Shown here piece after piece: positions 20,867 to 31,244 of a stretch of DNA of 64,000 nt; positions within the stretch are counted from its first letter, which is position 1, and every line of letters begins with the position of its first letter. The DNA comes from Epithemia pelagica. Lineage: Eukaryota; Bacillariophyta; Bacillariophyceae; Surirellales; Surirellaceae. Below the pieces are notes generated by a model. It saw only the letters and a list, made by a program, of their open reading frames with translations. It was not told the DNA's origin and did no database searches. A program made the position numbers and the translations under genes. The stretch is taken from the NCBI GenBank assembly GCA_946965045.2, contig OX337230.1, positions 4,278,001-4,342,000 on the forward strand. The letters are read 5' to 3'.

Positions 20867-23800
20867 TTAGGCCATGAGCTTGAGCAACATTCGTGTCCGC
20901 GCATGGTTGGGTTTGCTCGACCGCCACGACGACGAATGGTTGTTGGTGGAGGATTCCGCCGTCAAGGAAGAAGAAGAGTCGGCCCATACATTGACGGGTA
21001 TGGAGTTTGATGATGACGACAATGGTGTAGTTGAGCGGTCGTGGTGGTGGTTGGAATCGACTCTGGGCAATCCGTCTGATGCCTCGCAACTGGTCGCTGT
21101 CGTCACGGAACTGGATTCTTCCGTGGCGGCAACCGATTGTCCATCTTCTTCCTCGTGAGGAGGAGCAGCAGTCCTGCTCAATGCTGGGGAAGTGGCAATG
21201 GAGGCCTTTTTCGAACTCTGGGATGACGACGACGACAAGAAGATCCATTCTTCACTGGCGCCTTCGTCCTCAACCGTCACTTGGGATTTCACGGTTTGTT
21301 TCGACAAGGCACGCTGCTTCCATCCCCCCAATCTTGACGGATTGGGGGGTGGTTTGGGAGGTGCTGCCACCACACGATTCCATCGGGATCGTAACAAGGC
21401 ATTCCAGTGTTTGGAAGGACCACCACCACTACCCTCCTTGGCCGTGTGCCGCAGCGGACCATGAAGAGGCTGTGACAGGGCGGGTGTGGGAGCTGGCGGA
21501 CGAGTCCTATTCTGGCTCGTCAAAGGATTGGACTTGTCGTTTCGTGGCTGCTCCGTGGGTGCTGCCGAACCAGTTCCTTGTGGTAGTGGTTGTGGTTTGG
21601 GTGGTGGTAGTGGTGGTCTTTCTTGTGCTGGTTGTGGCTTGCGTGTTGGCGTTCCGGGAGCAAGTGGCCGTGCGGTTCGATCTGGTTGTTGTTGTGTTTG
21701 TTGTTGTGGTTTGGCGGCCAAGGGGATCCGGGGCGCAATTCGAGGTGGCACTGGTTTGTGATTCAGATTGGTATTGGTGGCATTGGTGGCCGAGTTCCAT
21801 CGATGTACCACTTGTTTTTTCCACGTGGTTCGAAGAGTTGCCGCCAGGGGGGCGGCCGTGAGTCGTTTCTTGGGTTTGGGGTTGTTGTGGTTTTGGTTGT
21901 TGTGGTTGGTGTTCATGGGCGCAGCCACAGGAGGAGGAGAAGGAGGAGGAGGAACAACACAAGCATTGGACGAAGCATCATTCCTTTGGGGTGGTGGAGG
22001 TGGTATGTCGTTTTCAGAGTTCACCGTCGTGCGAGTTGTTGCCGTAACAGCACTAGAAGGACGAGCCGTGTGAGCCCGAGGTGGAATGGATGGTTCCGTC
22101 GTCTTTGTGGGAGTGGATTGATTGGCTGGTTTCGAGGATGATTGTGAGGATGACGATAATGGTACTGGTTTGGACTTGGTTTCCCGAGACGGCAGGTTTG
22201 CCCTTGTGGTGGGGTGGGGATCCTTCAATCCGGTCCAATTCCACGTCACTTGTTCTTCTTCTTCGTCGTCGTCTTGCAGAGTGGGTGGAGGAGTAGGCGA
22301 GGCCGCTTCTCGGGCCCGGCGCCACAAATGGTGTGTGGCACGGGAGGCCACCAACAAGGGTTTCTTTCGTTTCCAGGAAGACGACGACGACGAAGGCAGT
22401 CGGGGTAGTTGTGGCTGTTCCAAAAATGGCTGGCGAAACAAATCGTCTGGTTCCTCTTCTTCTTGTTTGGTAGCAGTCGGTTGGTTGGTGGTATTCGTTG
22501 GAGGGTCGTCGTTCTGTTGAGGTTCCGACTCACTCCACGTCACTTCTTCTTCTTCATCATCGTCGTCAATGTGTTGTGGTTGTGGTTGTTGGTGTTGTTT
22601 CGGAGGATTGTGCTGGCGTTCCAACTCTCGCTCTCGCGCCCGTCGCCACAAATTGTGGGCCGCAGCCCGCGAATGATTCCACGTGCGTTGCAACGACGAG
22701 GACGAGGACTGCAAGAACCGCCGACGATAAAGACCACCACCCAGACGACTGCGGTTGCTGCCGTGGTCCAACTCATCCTCTTCGTCTTCTTCTTCTTCTT
22801 CCACAACAAAACTGGGCAATTCCACAATGAACCGAGCCACTTGGAGCAACCACAAATCATCGTCCTCCAAGTCGTCGTGCCGTATTGGTTTCATGGATTC
22901 CACGTGGTACTGAACGAGGGGAATTTGGGGCGAAAATTGGACCGAAACCGTCAGTTGGGCAATGGGAACCAATTGGAGTTGCGGATGGGGCAGGCGCAAT
23001 TCCCACACGGCCTTGGCCACGATGGTACAGGTATCGGGACAGAGGGTCCATTCCACGTCGTGCGTGTGCACCGCCATGTGCCAGTGGGGACGAATCAAGG
23101 AAGGTGGTGGGGGTTCGTGCGGGTCGCCGCAAGTGGTGCTCGTTGTGGTGCTCGTTGTGGTCAAGGATTGGACCAAATCGGCCCAGAGAGATTGATTGGC
23201 GGACCGGGCCCAGACTCGCATCAGGGGATCGTCACTCCAACTCGCTTGGAGGAGCAACAGGGCAATGTGCGAGGCATCCGTCACCACACCCTCCGCCGCG
23301 GACATCCAAGTATATTGCATGCGGGGCAATTCCTTGTCCAAGGTATACTCGACCAATTCGGGTCGTTGTTGATAATACTGAATGGCTGCCTGGGCCAATG
23401 AGTCATTGCCGGAATACTGCTCGTCCAACCAGGCATTCCACACGGCCCCGGCCTGGGGCAACCAATCTAAATAGCGCTTCAATTCATTCACCAAACAATA
23501 GACACGTTGGTTCGTCTCGGGATTGTCGTGAGTGTCGGCTGTTGTACTCGTCTCCACAGCACTCGAAGGAGGATGGGTTTGTTGTGTCCACACAACTGAA
23601 GCATCGAGTGGATTGGAAAGAATCGTCGTCGTCGTGTCCGTGTCCTCCGCATGGCTGGTATTAGTGGAACGGCTGTGATTGTTGTTCCAGAGAGCGTCCC
23701 CCGTCAAGGTCTCGAAATCTGCTTCTTCTTGTGATTGTGGTGGTTCTTCTTCGTTTCGCTCTGCTGCTACTGATGCTGCGGCTGCTAGGGGTGGTACTTC

Positions 23801-23893
23801 TTCTTCTTCTTCTTCTGGAACCAGTGGGTCTTCTGAAACCAACAATAACGATGATGAGCATGATGGTTCGTTCCCTCTTGTTGTTGTGGCCAT
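20867..23893 (-). CDS. Large, mostly disordered protein of unknown function
   Basis: 1008 residues from the ATG at 23893; the frame runs upstream to 24094 without an ATG. I do not recognise the family. Residues 1-125 are acidic and Ser/Thr-rich (EEEEEEVPPLAAAASVAAE). Roughly 125-370 looks folded: YCLVNELKRYLDWLPQAGAVW, a Trp-rich helical part, then an alternating hydrophobic, beta-like part (HDVEWTLCPDTCTIVAKAVW; LTVSVQFSPQIPLVQYHVES). The rest alternates acidic runs (DDDDEEEEVTW, repeated) with basic Pro/Gln-rich linkers. An RxHxLWRRARE-type motif occurs three times (AAHNLWRRARERE, ATHHLWRRAREAA and a weaker one). The C-terminus is basic and Ser-rich. Repeated VTW plus LWRRARE modules suggest internal duplication and possible short linear interaction motifs. 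Confidence 0.65.
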   Translation of the reverse strand: MATTTRGNEPSCSSSLLLVSEDPLVPEEEEEEVPPLAAAASVAAERNEEEPPQSQEEADFETLTGDALWNNNHSRSTNTSHAEDTDTTTTILSNPLDASVVWTQQTHPPSSAVETSTTADTHDNPETNQRVYCLVNELKRYLDWLPQAGAVWNAWLDEQYSGNDSLAQAAIQYYQQRPELVEYTLDKELPRMQYTWMSAAEGVVTDASHIALLLLQASWSDDPLMRVWARSANQSLWADLVQSLTTTSTTTSTTCGDPHEPPPPSLIRPHWHMAVHTHDVEWTLCPDTCTIVAKAVWELRLPHPQLQLVPIAQLTVSVQFSPQIPLVQYHVESMKPIRHDDLEDDDLWLLQVARFIVELPSFVVEEEEEDEEDELDHGSNRSRLGGGLYRRRFLQSSSSSLQRTWNHSRAAAHNLWRRARERELERQHNPPKQHQQPQPQHIDDDDEEEEVTWSESEPQQNDDPPTNTTNQPTATKQEEEEPDDLFRQPFLEQPQLPRLPSSSSSSWKRKKPLLVASRATHHLWRRAREAASPTPPPTLQDDDEEEEQVTWNWTGLKDPHPTTRANLPSRETKSKPVPLSSSSQSSSKPANQSTPTKTTEPSIPPRAHTARPSSAVTATTRTTVNSENDIPPPPPQRNDASSNACVVPPPPSPPPVAAPMNTNHNNQNHNNPKPKKRLTAAPLAATLRTTWKKQVVHRWNSATNATNTNLNHKPVPPRIAPRIPLAAKPQQQTQQQPDRTARPLAPGTPTRKPQPAQERPPLPPPKPQPLPQGTGSAAPTEQPRNDKSNPLTSQNRTRPPAPTPALSQPLHGPLRHTAKEGSGGGPSKHWNALLRSRWNRVVAAPPKPPPNPSRLGGWKQRALSKQTVKSQVTVEDEGASEEWIFLSSSSSQSSKKASIATSPALSRTAAPPHEEEDGQSVAATEESSSVTTATSCEASDGLPRVDSNHHHDRSTTPLSSSSNSIPVNVWADSSSSLTAESSTNNHSSSWRSSKPNHARTRMLLKLMA

Positions 23894-25143
23894 GATGTGT
23901 TTCGTCTTTCTTTTGCTGGTATCCAGAAAATCCTTTGTTCGTTCCTTCCAAACAAGGATGAATGGCTTCCTTGGCACGTTGTTGTTGCTGTTGCTGTTGT
24001 TGGGTGGTTTGGTTTTCTGGTGCTCTGCGGTTGTTACGTGTCGCCGCACAAATATAGGGAGTCTATGATAGAATAATAGAAATAGAGCCGACAATGGGGG
24101 GGCCTTCTTTTATTGTATTTGCGGCGGAGTGCGGAGTCGTACCAAATATAGACGTGAAGTGTGTGTTGGTTGTGGCTGCATGTCTGGAATCGTTCGATTC
24201 GTGAGTGCGGAGGTGTGTCGTCTCCCTCGCTTTTTTGGCGACACGCGCGCACAGCGACACCAAAAGTGTCGTCTTCCGCGCCCGCCCGGCCATCATATTT
24301 TCGTCGTGGGGGTAGACTATGGTATGGGTAGGCATAGTCTATAGGTCATCGTTTCGGCATCAAAGTATCTAGGAGTTTATGAGGACCACTCCACCTGTAT
24401 TACTCCTATGATTGTCCTTCCACTCCAAAACAGAACACACTGAGCAGTCCCTCTACTCTAGATCTAGTAGAGGTATTCGAGTGGATCTATCTACCGACTC
24501 CATCGAACGGCGCGTGCCAGTGTCGGAAGGACGGACTGTCTGTTGTGAGAGGGCTCGGCGATGAGTAGTCTCAACCAACCAACCAACCGTGACGAGACCA
24601 TTCGTCGAGATCCCAGAAACGGGCCACACACACACACACGAATACTTGTAGAGAGACTCTTTTGTTAATCAGCCAAAGACGAGCAAGGAGGAGGACCAAG
24701 AGGTTGTTCGTTCCGATGGATGCCCACCGGTTCGTGGGACCACCATGGTTGGTTCGAGACAAGAGGAATCCTACCTAGTCGAGCAACACTCCATCGTCGA
24801 TGGATGGCCCTGGAAAGGATGAGCCTCTGTCCATGTATACTACTAGAATCGCCCCTCCTCCCGTTTTAAGAGTCTTGTCGTCGTCGTCGTCGGTTTAGGA
24901 CTTGGTCCCATAGTGTTTCTCCTCCTCTCGCTCTCTCCTGGTGGTGGTGGGTGGACGTGGGACGACCGAGGACTCGGTAGTTGGTGTGCCTGGTTATTGT
25001 GGTTGTGATTCGTCGTCCTTTTGTCCTGGAAAAGGACCGGTCCATCAGGCCTTGTTGGTACTACTGGCGTTGGAAGGTGGTTGATTGTTGGCAACCGGCG
25101 CCGTCCGTGATTCCTCCTCCTGGGTGTTGTTGTCGTGGTCCTT
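23894..25143. other. Intergenic region without a supportable gene
   Basis: 1.25 kb upstream of the disordered-protein gene and downstream of the two-repeat protein gene. Frames here are shadows or low-complexity, and no RNA gene was recognised. Confidence 0.45.
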
Positions 25144-26478
25144 CTACACTGCTGCAGTCGTGGGGGCGGTCGGTGGTTGGGCCGTTGCACATGCTGGGGC
25201 GGATGCATCGTCCTCCGAGGTGGCAGTGGTCGGTGCCTGCTTGTCCGAATGTTTCTCCTTGTCCTTGCCACTATCATTCGTAGTCGTAGTCCTAGGAGCA
25301 ACATCTGGAGCAACTGCTGTTGCAGCAATTGAAGGAGGAGAACGGTATGTGATTCCTCCGTTTGCAGGAGGATCCTGCTTCTGCTTCTTCTTTTTGGTTG
25401 TCGTTTTTGTCTTTTTGGCAGTCCTGGCATGCGGCTCGTCGAGATCCCTTGTTCCTCGTCGCTTGCGCGGACTGGTGCGAGTCGGTGCGGTCTGGTTGTT
25501 CTTGTCGTTGGTACCATTCGTAAAAGACGTTTCGTCGTGTTGTTGTTCTTGTTGGATGGGCCTTTTTCCTTGTCGTTGTTGTTGCGGGGCGCCGTCCTTG
25601 TCGTTCGTTTGCTCTGGTTTTTGCGGCGGTGGAGACTGTGTGGTGTCACCCATACTGTCAGGTTTCGAATGGGAATCATCTCCTGCGGCGGCATGTCCCG
25701 GTTGTGGCTTTGTGGATTGCCGTCCCTTGTGTGGTTGTTTGAGTTTGTATTCCAGGACGGTTTCGAGTTTTTGCGAGAGTTCCGTCGTCAGACCATTCCA
25801 TCGAATGTAATGGCCCTGCTTATCCTGTTTGGACTGACCCTTCCACAAACAAAAGGTATAGCCTTGTTCGACACACGTCTTGTAAATTTGGGCAATGCAG
25901 CGACCTCGTTGACGACCGGCTCCAAACAAGTAACCATGCACGTGAATGGCACGTTCCAACACTTGGAAATTGTCATGATTCCGATGTTCCTTGTAATGAC
26001 TTGGCAAGGGAATTTCCCGAGGTCCAAAGTGTCCGACCATGGCGGGCAGTAACAAATGAGGTTCCATTGGTGTTGTTGTTGTCGTTGTCGTGGAGGATCC
26101 TTTCGCACCCTTGCCACCAGCACCGCGGCCTGCTGGTTCTTGTTGGCTTTGTTGTTGTTGTTGTTGTTGGAGTTGTTTGTGTTGATATTCCAGGACGGTT
26201 TCGAGTTTGCGGGAGAGTGGTGGTGTCAATTTGCGATACGAGACGTAGGTTCCCTGGGGATCTCGTTTGGAGGTTCCCTTCCAGACACAAAAGGTATAGC
26301 CTTGGGCCACACAGGCCTTGAAAATTTGAGCCACGCATCGTCCGCGACTACCGACAAAGGTGGACCCATATTTTGACAGGGCGCGTTGCAAAATTTCAAA
26401 ATTGTCATGATTCTTATGTTCATTGTAATGGCCCGGCAAGGGAATTTCCTTGTCGCCAAAGTCACCCACCACGCCCAT
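25144..26478 (-). CDS. Protein with two tandem copies of an unrecognised ~95-residue domain
   Basis: 444 residues from the ATG at 26478; the upstream frame lacks a better start. Repeat 1 (residues 5-99) and repeat 2 (148-244) are clearly homologous. Shared cores are EIPLP.HY.EH.NHDNF, RGRC.AQI.K.CV.QGYTFC, WKG.SK.D.QG.Y and LS.KLETVLEY. Conserved His, Cys and Trp could form a binding or metal site, but no known fold was recognised. A poly-Gln and Thr linker separates the repeats. The C-terminal 200 residues are disordered with basic clusters (PRKRRGTRD, KKTKTTTKKKKQKQ) resembling nuclear localisation signals. A nuclear, possibly DNA- or RNA-binding, role is inference only. Single exon. Confidence 0.75.
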   Translation of the reverse strand: MGVVGDFGDKEIPLPGHYNEHKNHDNFEILQRALSKYGSTFVGSRGRCVAQIFKACVAQGYTFCVWKGTSKRDPQGTYVSYRKLTPPLSRKLETVLEYQHKQLQQQQQQQSQQEPAGRGAGGKGAKGSSTTTTTTTPMEPHLLLPAMVGHFGPREIPLPSHYKEHRNHDNFQVLERAIHVHGYLFGAGRQRGRCIAQIYKTCVEQGYTFCLWKGQSKQDKQGHYIRWNGLTTELSQKLETVLEYKLKQPHKGRQSTKPQPGHAAAGDDSHSKPDSMGDTTQSPPPQKPEQTNDKDGAPQQQRQGKRPIQQEQQHDETSFTNGTNDKNNQTAPTRTSPRKRRGTRDLDEPHARTAKKTKTTTKKKKQKQDPPANGGITYRSPPSIAATAVAPDVAPRTTTTNDSGKDKEKHSDKQAPTTATSEDDASAPACATAQPPTAPTTAAV

Positions 26479-27270
26479 GCTTTTGTAGCTCTTTCTTTGT
26501 GTAGAGTATGTATAGATTGGCGTCTGTCTGTGTTGTTTGTTTGTTTCGTTCTCTAATAGACGAAATGGATCTCCCAAAGAGAGAGAGAGAGATCCGGACA
26601 CGATACAGAGATCCTTTGTCAGAGAAGTAACAGAATCTATAACTTTCTGGTGCGTAGAGGTGATTGTGATGAACGAATTGGGCTGTGTGGCCAGAAACAG
26701 TTCGCAAACGCTCCGCAAAAAGTCTGAAGAATCACTATCGACGACCGTAATGCGTCTGACATGGGAGTTGGTCGCGTGAGGGCGACACTATGCCCCAAAG
26801 TAGCTATGCAATACTTCGAACTATAGTCTCTCTCCTCAGATTGGCATTTGTGGCATTCCACTCATTGGTTCGATACAACCCATTCCATGCAGGCTGTCCA
26901 AAAGTCACAGATTGCAAGGCCAAGTAGAGCCCGAGAGGGTGACGATGAAGTCGTTTTGTGTGATTTGAGGCGAGTCGGAGAGGTTATCGATCCTGCAGTG
27001 GCCGTTGCCGATATGTTGGCGCAGCAAGACCTTGGGTAGGTCATTGTCACGCATCCGACGATTCCCAACGACAATGGCCATATCCCATTGTCGAATATTC
27101 GGAACGTCACGAATCGTTTTTCGAAACTTTCATAGCTCCACGGAAAATTGCAAAGACGAAACCAACAGTTCCAAACCACTCTCTACAGTCCACAACAGCT
27201 TATATACTAATACTATACCTTACGATACTCGCGCTGTCGGTGGTTGGTTTTTGTTTGTTCTTCTCTACTA
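26479..27270. other. Intergenic region
   Basis: About 790 bp upstream of the two-repeat protein and downstream of threonyl-tRNA synthetase. A GGTTCGAT string near 26871 is not part of a foldable tRNA. Nothing else was recognised. Confidence 0.45.
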
Positions 27271-30226
27271 CTACTGATAGTCTTCGACCAGTTGCTTGAG
27301 CATGGCCATCATTTCGTCAATCTTCATTTCACCCTTGACTTCATTTTCCCGGGTACGGATATTGACCGACTGGTTCTCCACCTCGGCCTTGCCCACGACA
27401 AACTGAAAGTTGTACTGCGCAATTTGGGCGTTGCGAACCTTTTTTTGCATGGTGTTTTTGGAGAGATCGACATCGGCGTAATAGCCGGCATCGTGCAGTT
27501 GTTGCTGGACCTTTTGACAAAAGTCTCCAAAGTCGGCATGGACGGGAATCAACATGACTTGTCGGGGACTCAACCACAAGGGCCATTTGCCACCAAAGTG
27601 TTCGCACAAGACGGCAAACATGCGTTCGACACTGCCCAGCATGGCACGATGGACCATGACGGGTCGAGCAAACTGCTGTCCATTTTCCTTCCCATCTGTC
27701 GTGTATTGGAGATCGAATCGGATCGGCAATTGGAAATCCAGTTGGATGGTGGCACATTGATGCACACGTTCCATGGCATCCATGACCTTGATATCAATCT
27801 TGGGTCCATAAAAGGCACCATCTCCGGGATTGACTCTCCAACTCCCCTTGCCCGAGAAATCGTCCATGGCATTGGCCAAGGCCTTTTCGGCCCGTTGCCA
27901 GAGTTCCAATTCTCCCAGGGCCTTGGCGGGACGAGTGGACAACTCCAACTTGTACGTCATACCAAAGGTGGTGTAGACGGATTTCATAAAGTTGAGGGCA
28001 CCCAGCACTTCGGCTTCAATTTGATCTTCGCGACAAAAAATATGGCCATCGTCTTGTTGAAAGCGACGGACCCGTGTCAAACCGGTCAAGGCCCCCGAAA
28101 GTTCATTGCGATGCAAGACGCCAAAATCGGCGTACCGAATGGGCAAATCGCGGTAGGACCGGATCGCACTGGCAAACATGAGGCAATGACCGGGACAATT
28201 CATGGGTTTCATGGCCCATTCCTGGCCCTCGACTTCAAAGCTAAACATGGCATCCTTATAATGCAAGGCGTGGCCGGACTTGTGCCAAAGATCGAGATTG
28301 AAAATGTTGGGTGTAATGATTTCATCGTAGCCGCGTTTCCAATAATGGGACCGGATGAATTCGACCAGTTTATTGTAAATCCGAGCTCCATGCGGAAGCC
28401 AAAAGGCACTGCCGGCCGACAATTCGTGAAAGAAAATCAAATCTTGTTTGGCCGCAATCCGACGATGGTCGCGTTCTTTAGCCTGTCCCGCACACACAGT
28501 CCAGAGAAAGCAAACAAGAGAAAGAGAATCAAGGAAAAGAAAGAGACAATCCGGTGAGAGGAGAGATACACCATCCGTAACCGAAATTCTGCGCGCAAGG
28601 GTCTACAATCGCACAACACACAAACACAAGAGTGTGGAAAACTCAGAAGAATCAGCGGAAATGGATAAGTGTGTATCAATCATGACCAAGCATGTTGGTT
28701 CTGAGAATGAGATTCGATACAGTTTGTTTCCTCATTGCTTCCCCCACGACATGCACGGTGCCTCGATTGGTAATGGTCCTTGTTCTGATTGTTCGTGGTC
28801 GTCGTACCTTTTCTTGGTTTTCTTTCCACACGGTCAAGAGTTTTTTATCGGGAAAGCTAATGCCATACATGCGTTGGAGAGAGTCATTGTTGGTATCGCC
28901 CAACCAATTGGTGGCGGAATGTCGAATGGCGGCAAAGGCCTTGACCTTACCGGAATGCGGCAAATGCGGACCGCGGCACAAGTCAATCAAATCGCCACAG
29001 CGATAGACCGTGGTACGAGAGCCGTCGGGCACCTTGGTTTTCAATAGGGAAACCTTGAAGGGATTGTCGGCAAACAATTCGAGGCCTTCTTCTTTGGTAA
29101 TGACGAGACGCTCAAACTTTTGTTTTTGCTTGACAATCTTGGTCACTTCCTTTTGGACAATCTCGTCTATATTAGAGGAATCGGTAGTATTGATATCAAA
29201 AAGTAGAAAAAGACAAGCAACAATAGAAACAAACCAACAAACAAGTCAAGCGTGTGAGTCCGTGCGGTTCGGAACTAGAAAGAGAAGTGGTGGCAATTGG
29301 TTTGTCTGCTTCGTTCCAGTATACCTACAATCGTCTTCCCGAAGGGCATCGGATCCCATGAAAGAATCGTAATAAAAGCCACCGTCAAGCGGTGGTCCAA
29401 TGGTGAGTTTGGATCCATAGGAATGTTCCAAGGCTTCGCCCATGATATGTGAGGAGGAATGCCAAAAGACGGTCGTGGCATCCTTGTCTTGACCAAACTT
29501 GAGAAATTCCATCTTGGCCACCGGTCCCACCAACGGACGGGTCATGTCCCACAACAACGTCTTTTGTGGAGAACCATTGGCGGCCGTGTCCGATTCTTGG
29601 TCTTGTGCTGGTTCGGCTTGTTCTTCGGTTTCGCCCATGGCATCGAGCATCATATCGACTCCTTCCATCCCATCTTCCCAAATGGAATAATCGGGCACAA
29701 AGGACGAGTAGGTGACACGTGCCACAACGGCACTGTCGGCCAATCCTTGACTAATGGATTGGGCGACATCGACGGGGGACGTTTTCCACGCCAAAAAGGG
29801 TTCCTGCGTCTTGCTGTGTTGCGTCAAGACGGTACCATCGGGTAGGGTAATGGCAATGGGAATGGCTTGTTTCGTCTCGAGTTCGACTTGACGACGTTGG
29901 GCAATCGTCTCGTAGACCGCCAGGCGGTCTTTTAACCAGTCGGGATTTTGGGTACGACCCGGAAAGGAATCTCCCCCAATATGAGTTTGTTGCGAGGCAT
30001 CCATTTTGGGACCACTGCCCGCCTTGGCACGACGGCCTTGTTGGCCACCAGCAGCCGAAGCAGCCGCAGTACTTTTTTGCTGGTTGTTGTTGTTGTTCGA
30101 GACATTGGGCTCATCCTTTTCGAATGTCGGTTGAGTGACACCGGGATAGTCCAAGACGGCAAATTTGCGCGTGGCATTCATGGAAATATCCTCCTGTTTC
30201 TTGGCACCATTTTTGGGTTTGCCCAT
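27271..30226 (-). CDS. Threonyl-tRNA synthetase, cytosolic type
   Basis: Three exons: 30226-29329, 29166-28808 and 28482-27271. Donors are GTAGGT and GTACG, acceptors ATATAG and GGACAG. Frame is kept, giving 822 residues. It charges tRNA-Thr with threonine. After a basic/Asn-rich N-terminal extension, the TGS domain has [11 protein letters not shown], followed by the editing domain with [13 protein letters not shown] (zinc/editing His residues) and a SAD region ending [17 protein letters not shown]. The class II catalytic core follows: [10 protein letters not shown] (zinc Cys), motif 2 [28 protein letters not shown], and motif 3 [12 protein letters not shown]. The C-terminal anticodon-binding domain includes [13 protein letters not shown] and QFVVGKAE. 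No clear targeting peptide from the ATG at 30226. Exon 2 start was set by the frame requirement, which chose the donor at 29328. Confidence 0.93.
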
Positions 30227-30704
30227 GGTGACAGTGTATGAGAGAGAGAAAGAGAGAGAGAGACTGTTTGTAAATAGATTGCAATCGAGCGAGATTGGGA
30301 GAGTGCCGTGCCGTGCGACGACCAGAATCGATCCAACCAGCAGCACACTATAAAGAGAGAGAAAGAGAGATTGGCAGCAGAGTCCAGTGTCCAATAGAAC
30401 AGAGAGAGAGCCTCGAAACACGCGGCCACAATGGGATAAAGTCTCCAACACACAAACGTGCAAGAGAACACACGGCTGATCCGATGAATGGATGCGAGAG
30501 ATCGAAAGAAGCGCGGGTCTGCAACTTCCGGTAATGGACTCAAAACGTACGAAATCTTTCTACTTCTCGGAGTATCGTCACGATAAAACAACCGTTTTCA
30601 TATAGCGTTATCACACACCAATATATCTGATATGATCATATTAGACACAGATTCTTTCGATATGAGGCATGCATCCCGAGTCACGGATGTCGGGGGACAT
30701 TGTA

Positions 30705-30977
30705 GATGTCTTTTGATGTCGTTTGATGTCTTTTGATGTCGTTTGATGTCGTTTGTGTTTATATCGCCAAGAGAAGCTCTACTCTCCAGCAGTTGGTATT
30801 CTTCAACAGAAAACACACCACTGATTGACGGTAGGCCCATCGCTGAATCAACTGAATGCGCACCGCTTGATTTTGACTCAAACCATGTTTCCGCGCGAGC
30901 CCGAAACGACATTAAACGACATCAAACAACATCAAACGACATCCCTCACGACATCAAACGACATCCCTCACGACATT
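30705..30977. repeat. Two oppositely oriented 10-bp minisatellites
   Basis: Five tandem copies of GATGTCKTTT at 30705-30754. The exact reverse-complement unit AAACGACATC (with variants AAACAACATC and CCTCACGACATC) is repeated at 30904-30977. The two arrays face each other across about 150 bp of unique sequence, so they could form a hairpin with a large loop. No TIR or target duplication was defined. Confidence 0.8.
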
Positions 30978-31244
30978 CCCGTTTGTTCCATACTAGTGAG
31001 ATTGTGAAACCATACTCTATGGCTTCATTATACGTATTTTGTATTAATATCCATCCTTTGTCGAAGAAGTTCTTGGTCTTGTACTCTGGGTATTGCTTGC
31101 GGATATGGGACTCACGGGTAGTTACCGGAAGTTGCTGAATCTTTTGTGGGGCGAGAAAATGGCCTCTTTGGCCCAAGCCAGTTTGCAATTTGAAAGTTCA
31201 AACATGGTTTTGAAAAATCGACGCTGGTGTCGTAGGCATGTCGC

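Noticed and set aside
24843-25694. Arg/Pro-rich minus-strand frame
   Set aside because: Overlaps the two-repeat protein in another frame, is compositionally biased, and extends past that gene's stop only as low complexity.
26865-26895. GGTTCGAT string resembling a tRNA T-loop
   Set aside because: The flanking bases do not form a five-pair T-stem and no D-arm or anticodon arm lies upstream.
27244-28557. 437-codon plus-strand frame
   Set aside because: Antisense shadow of the threonyl-tRNA synthetase third exon.
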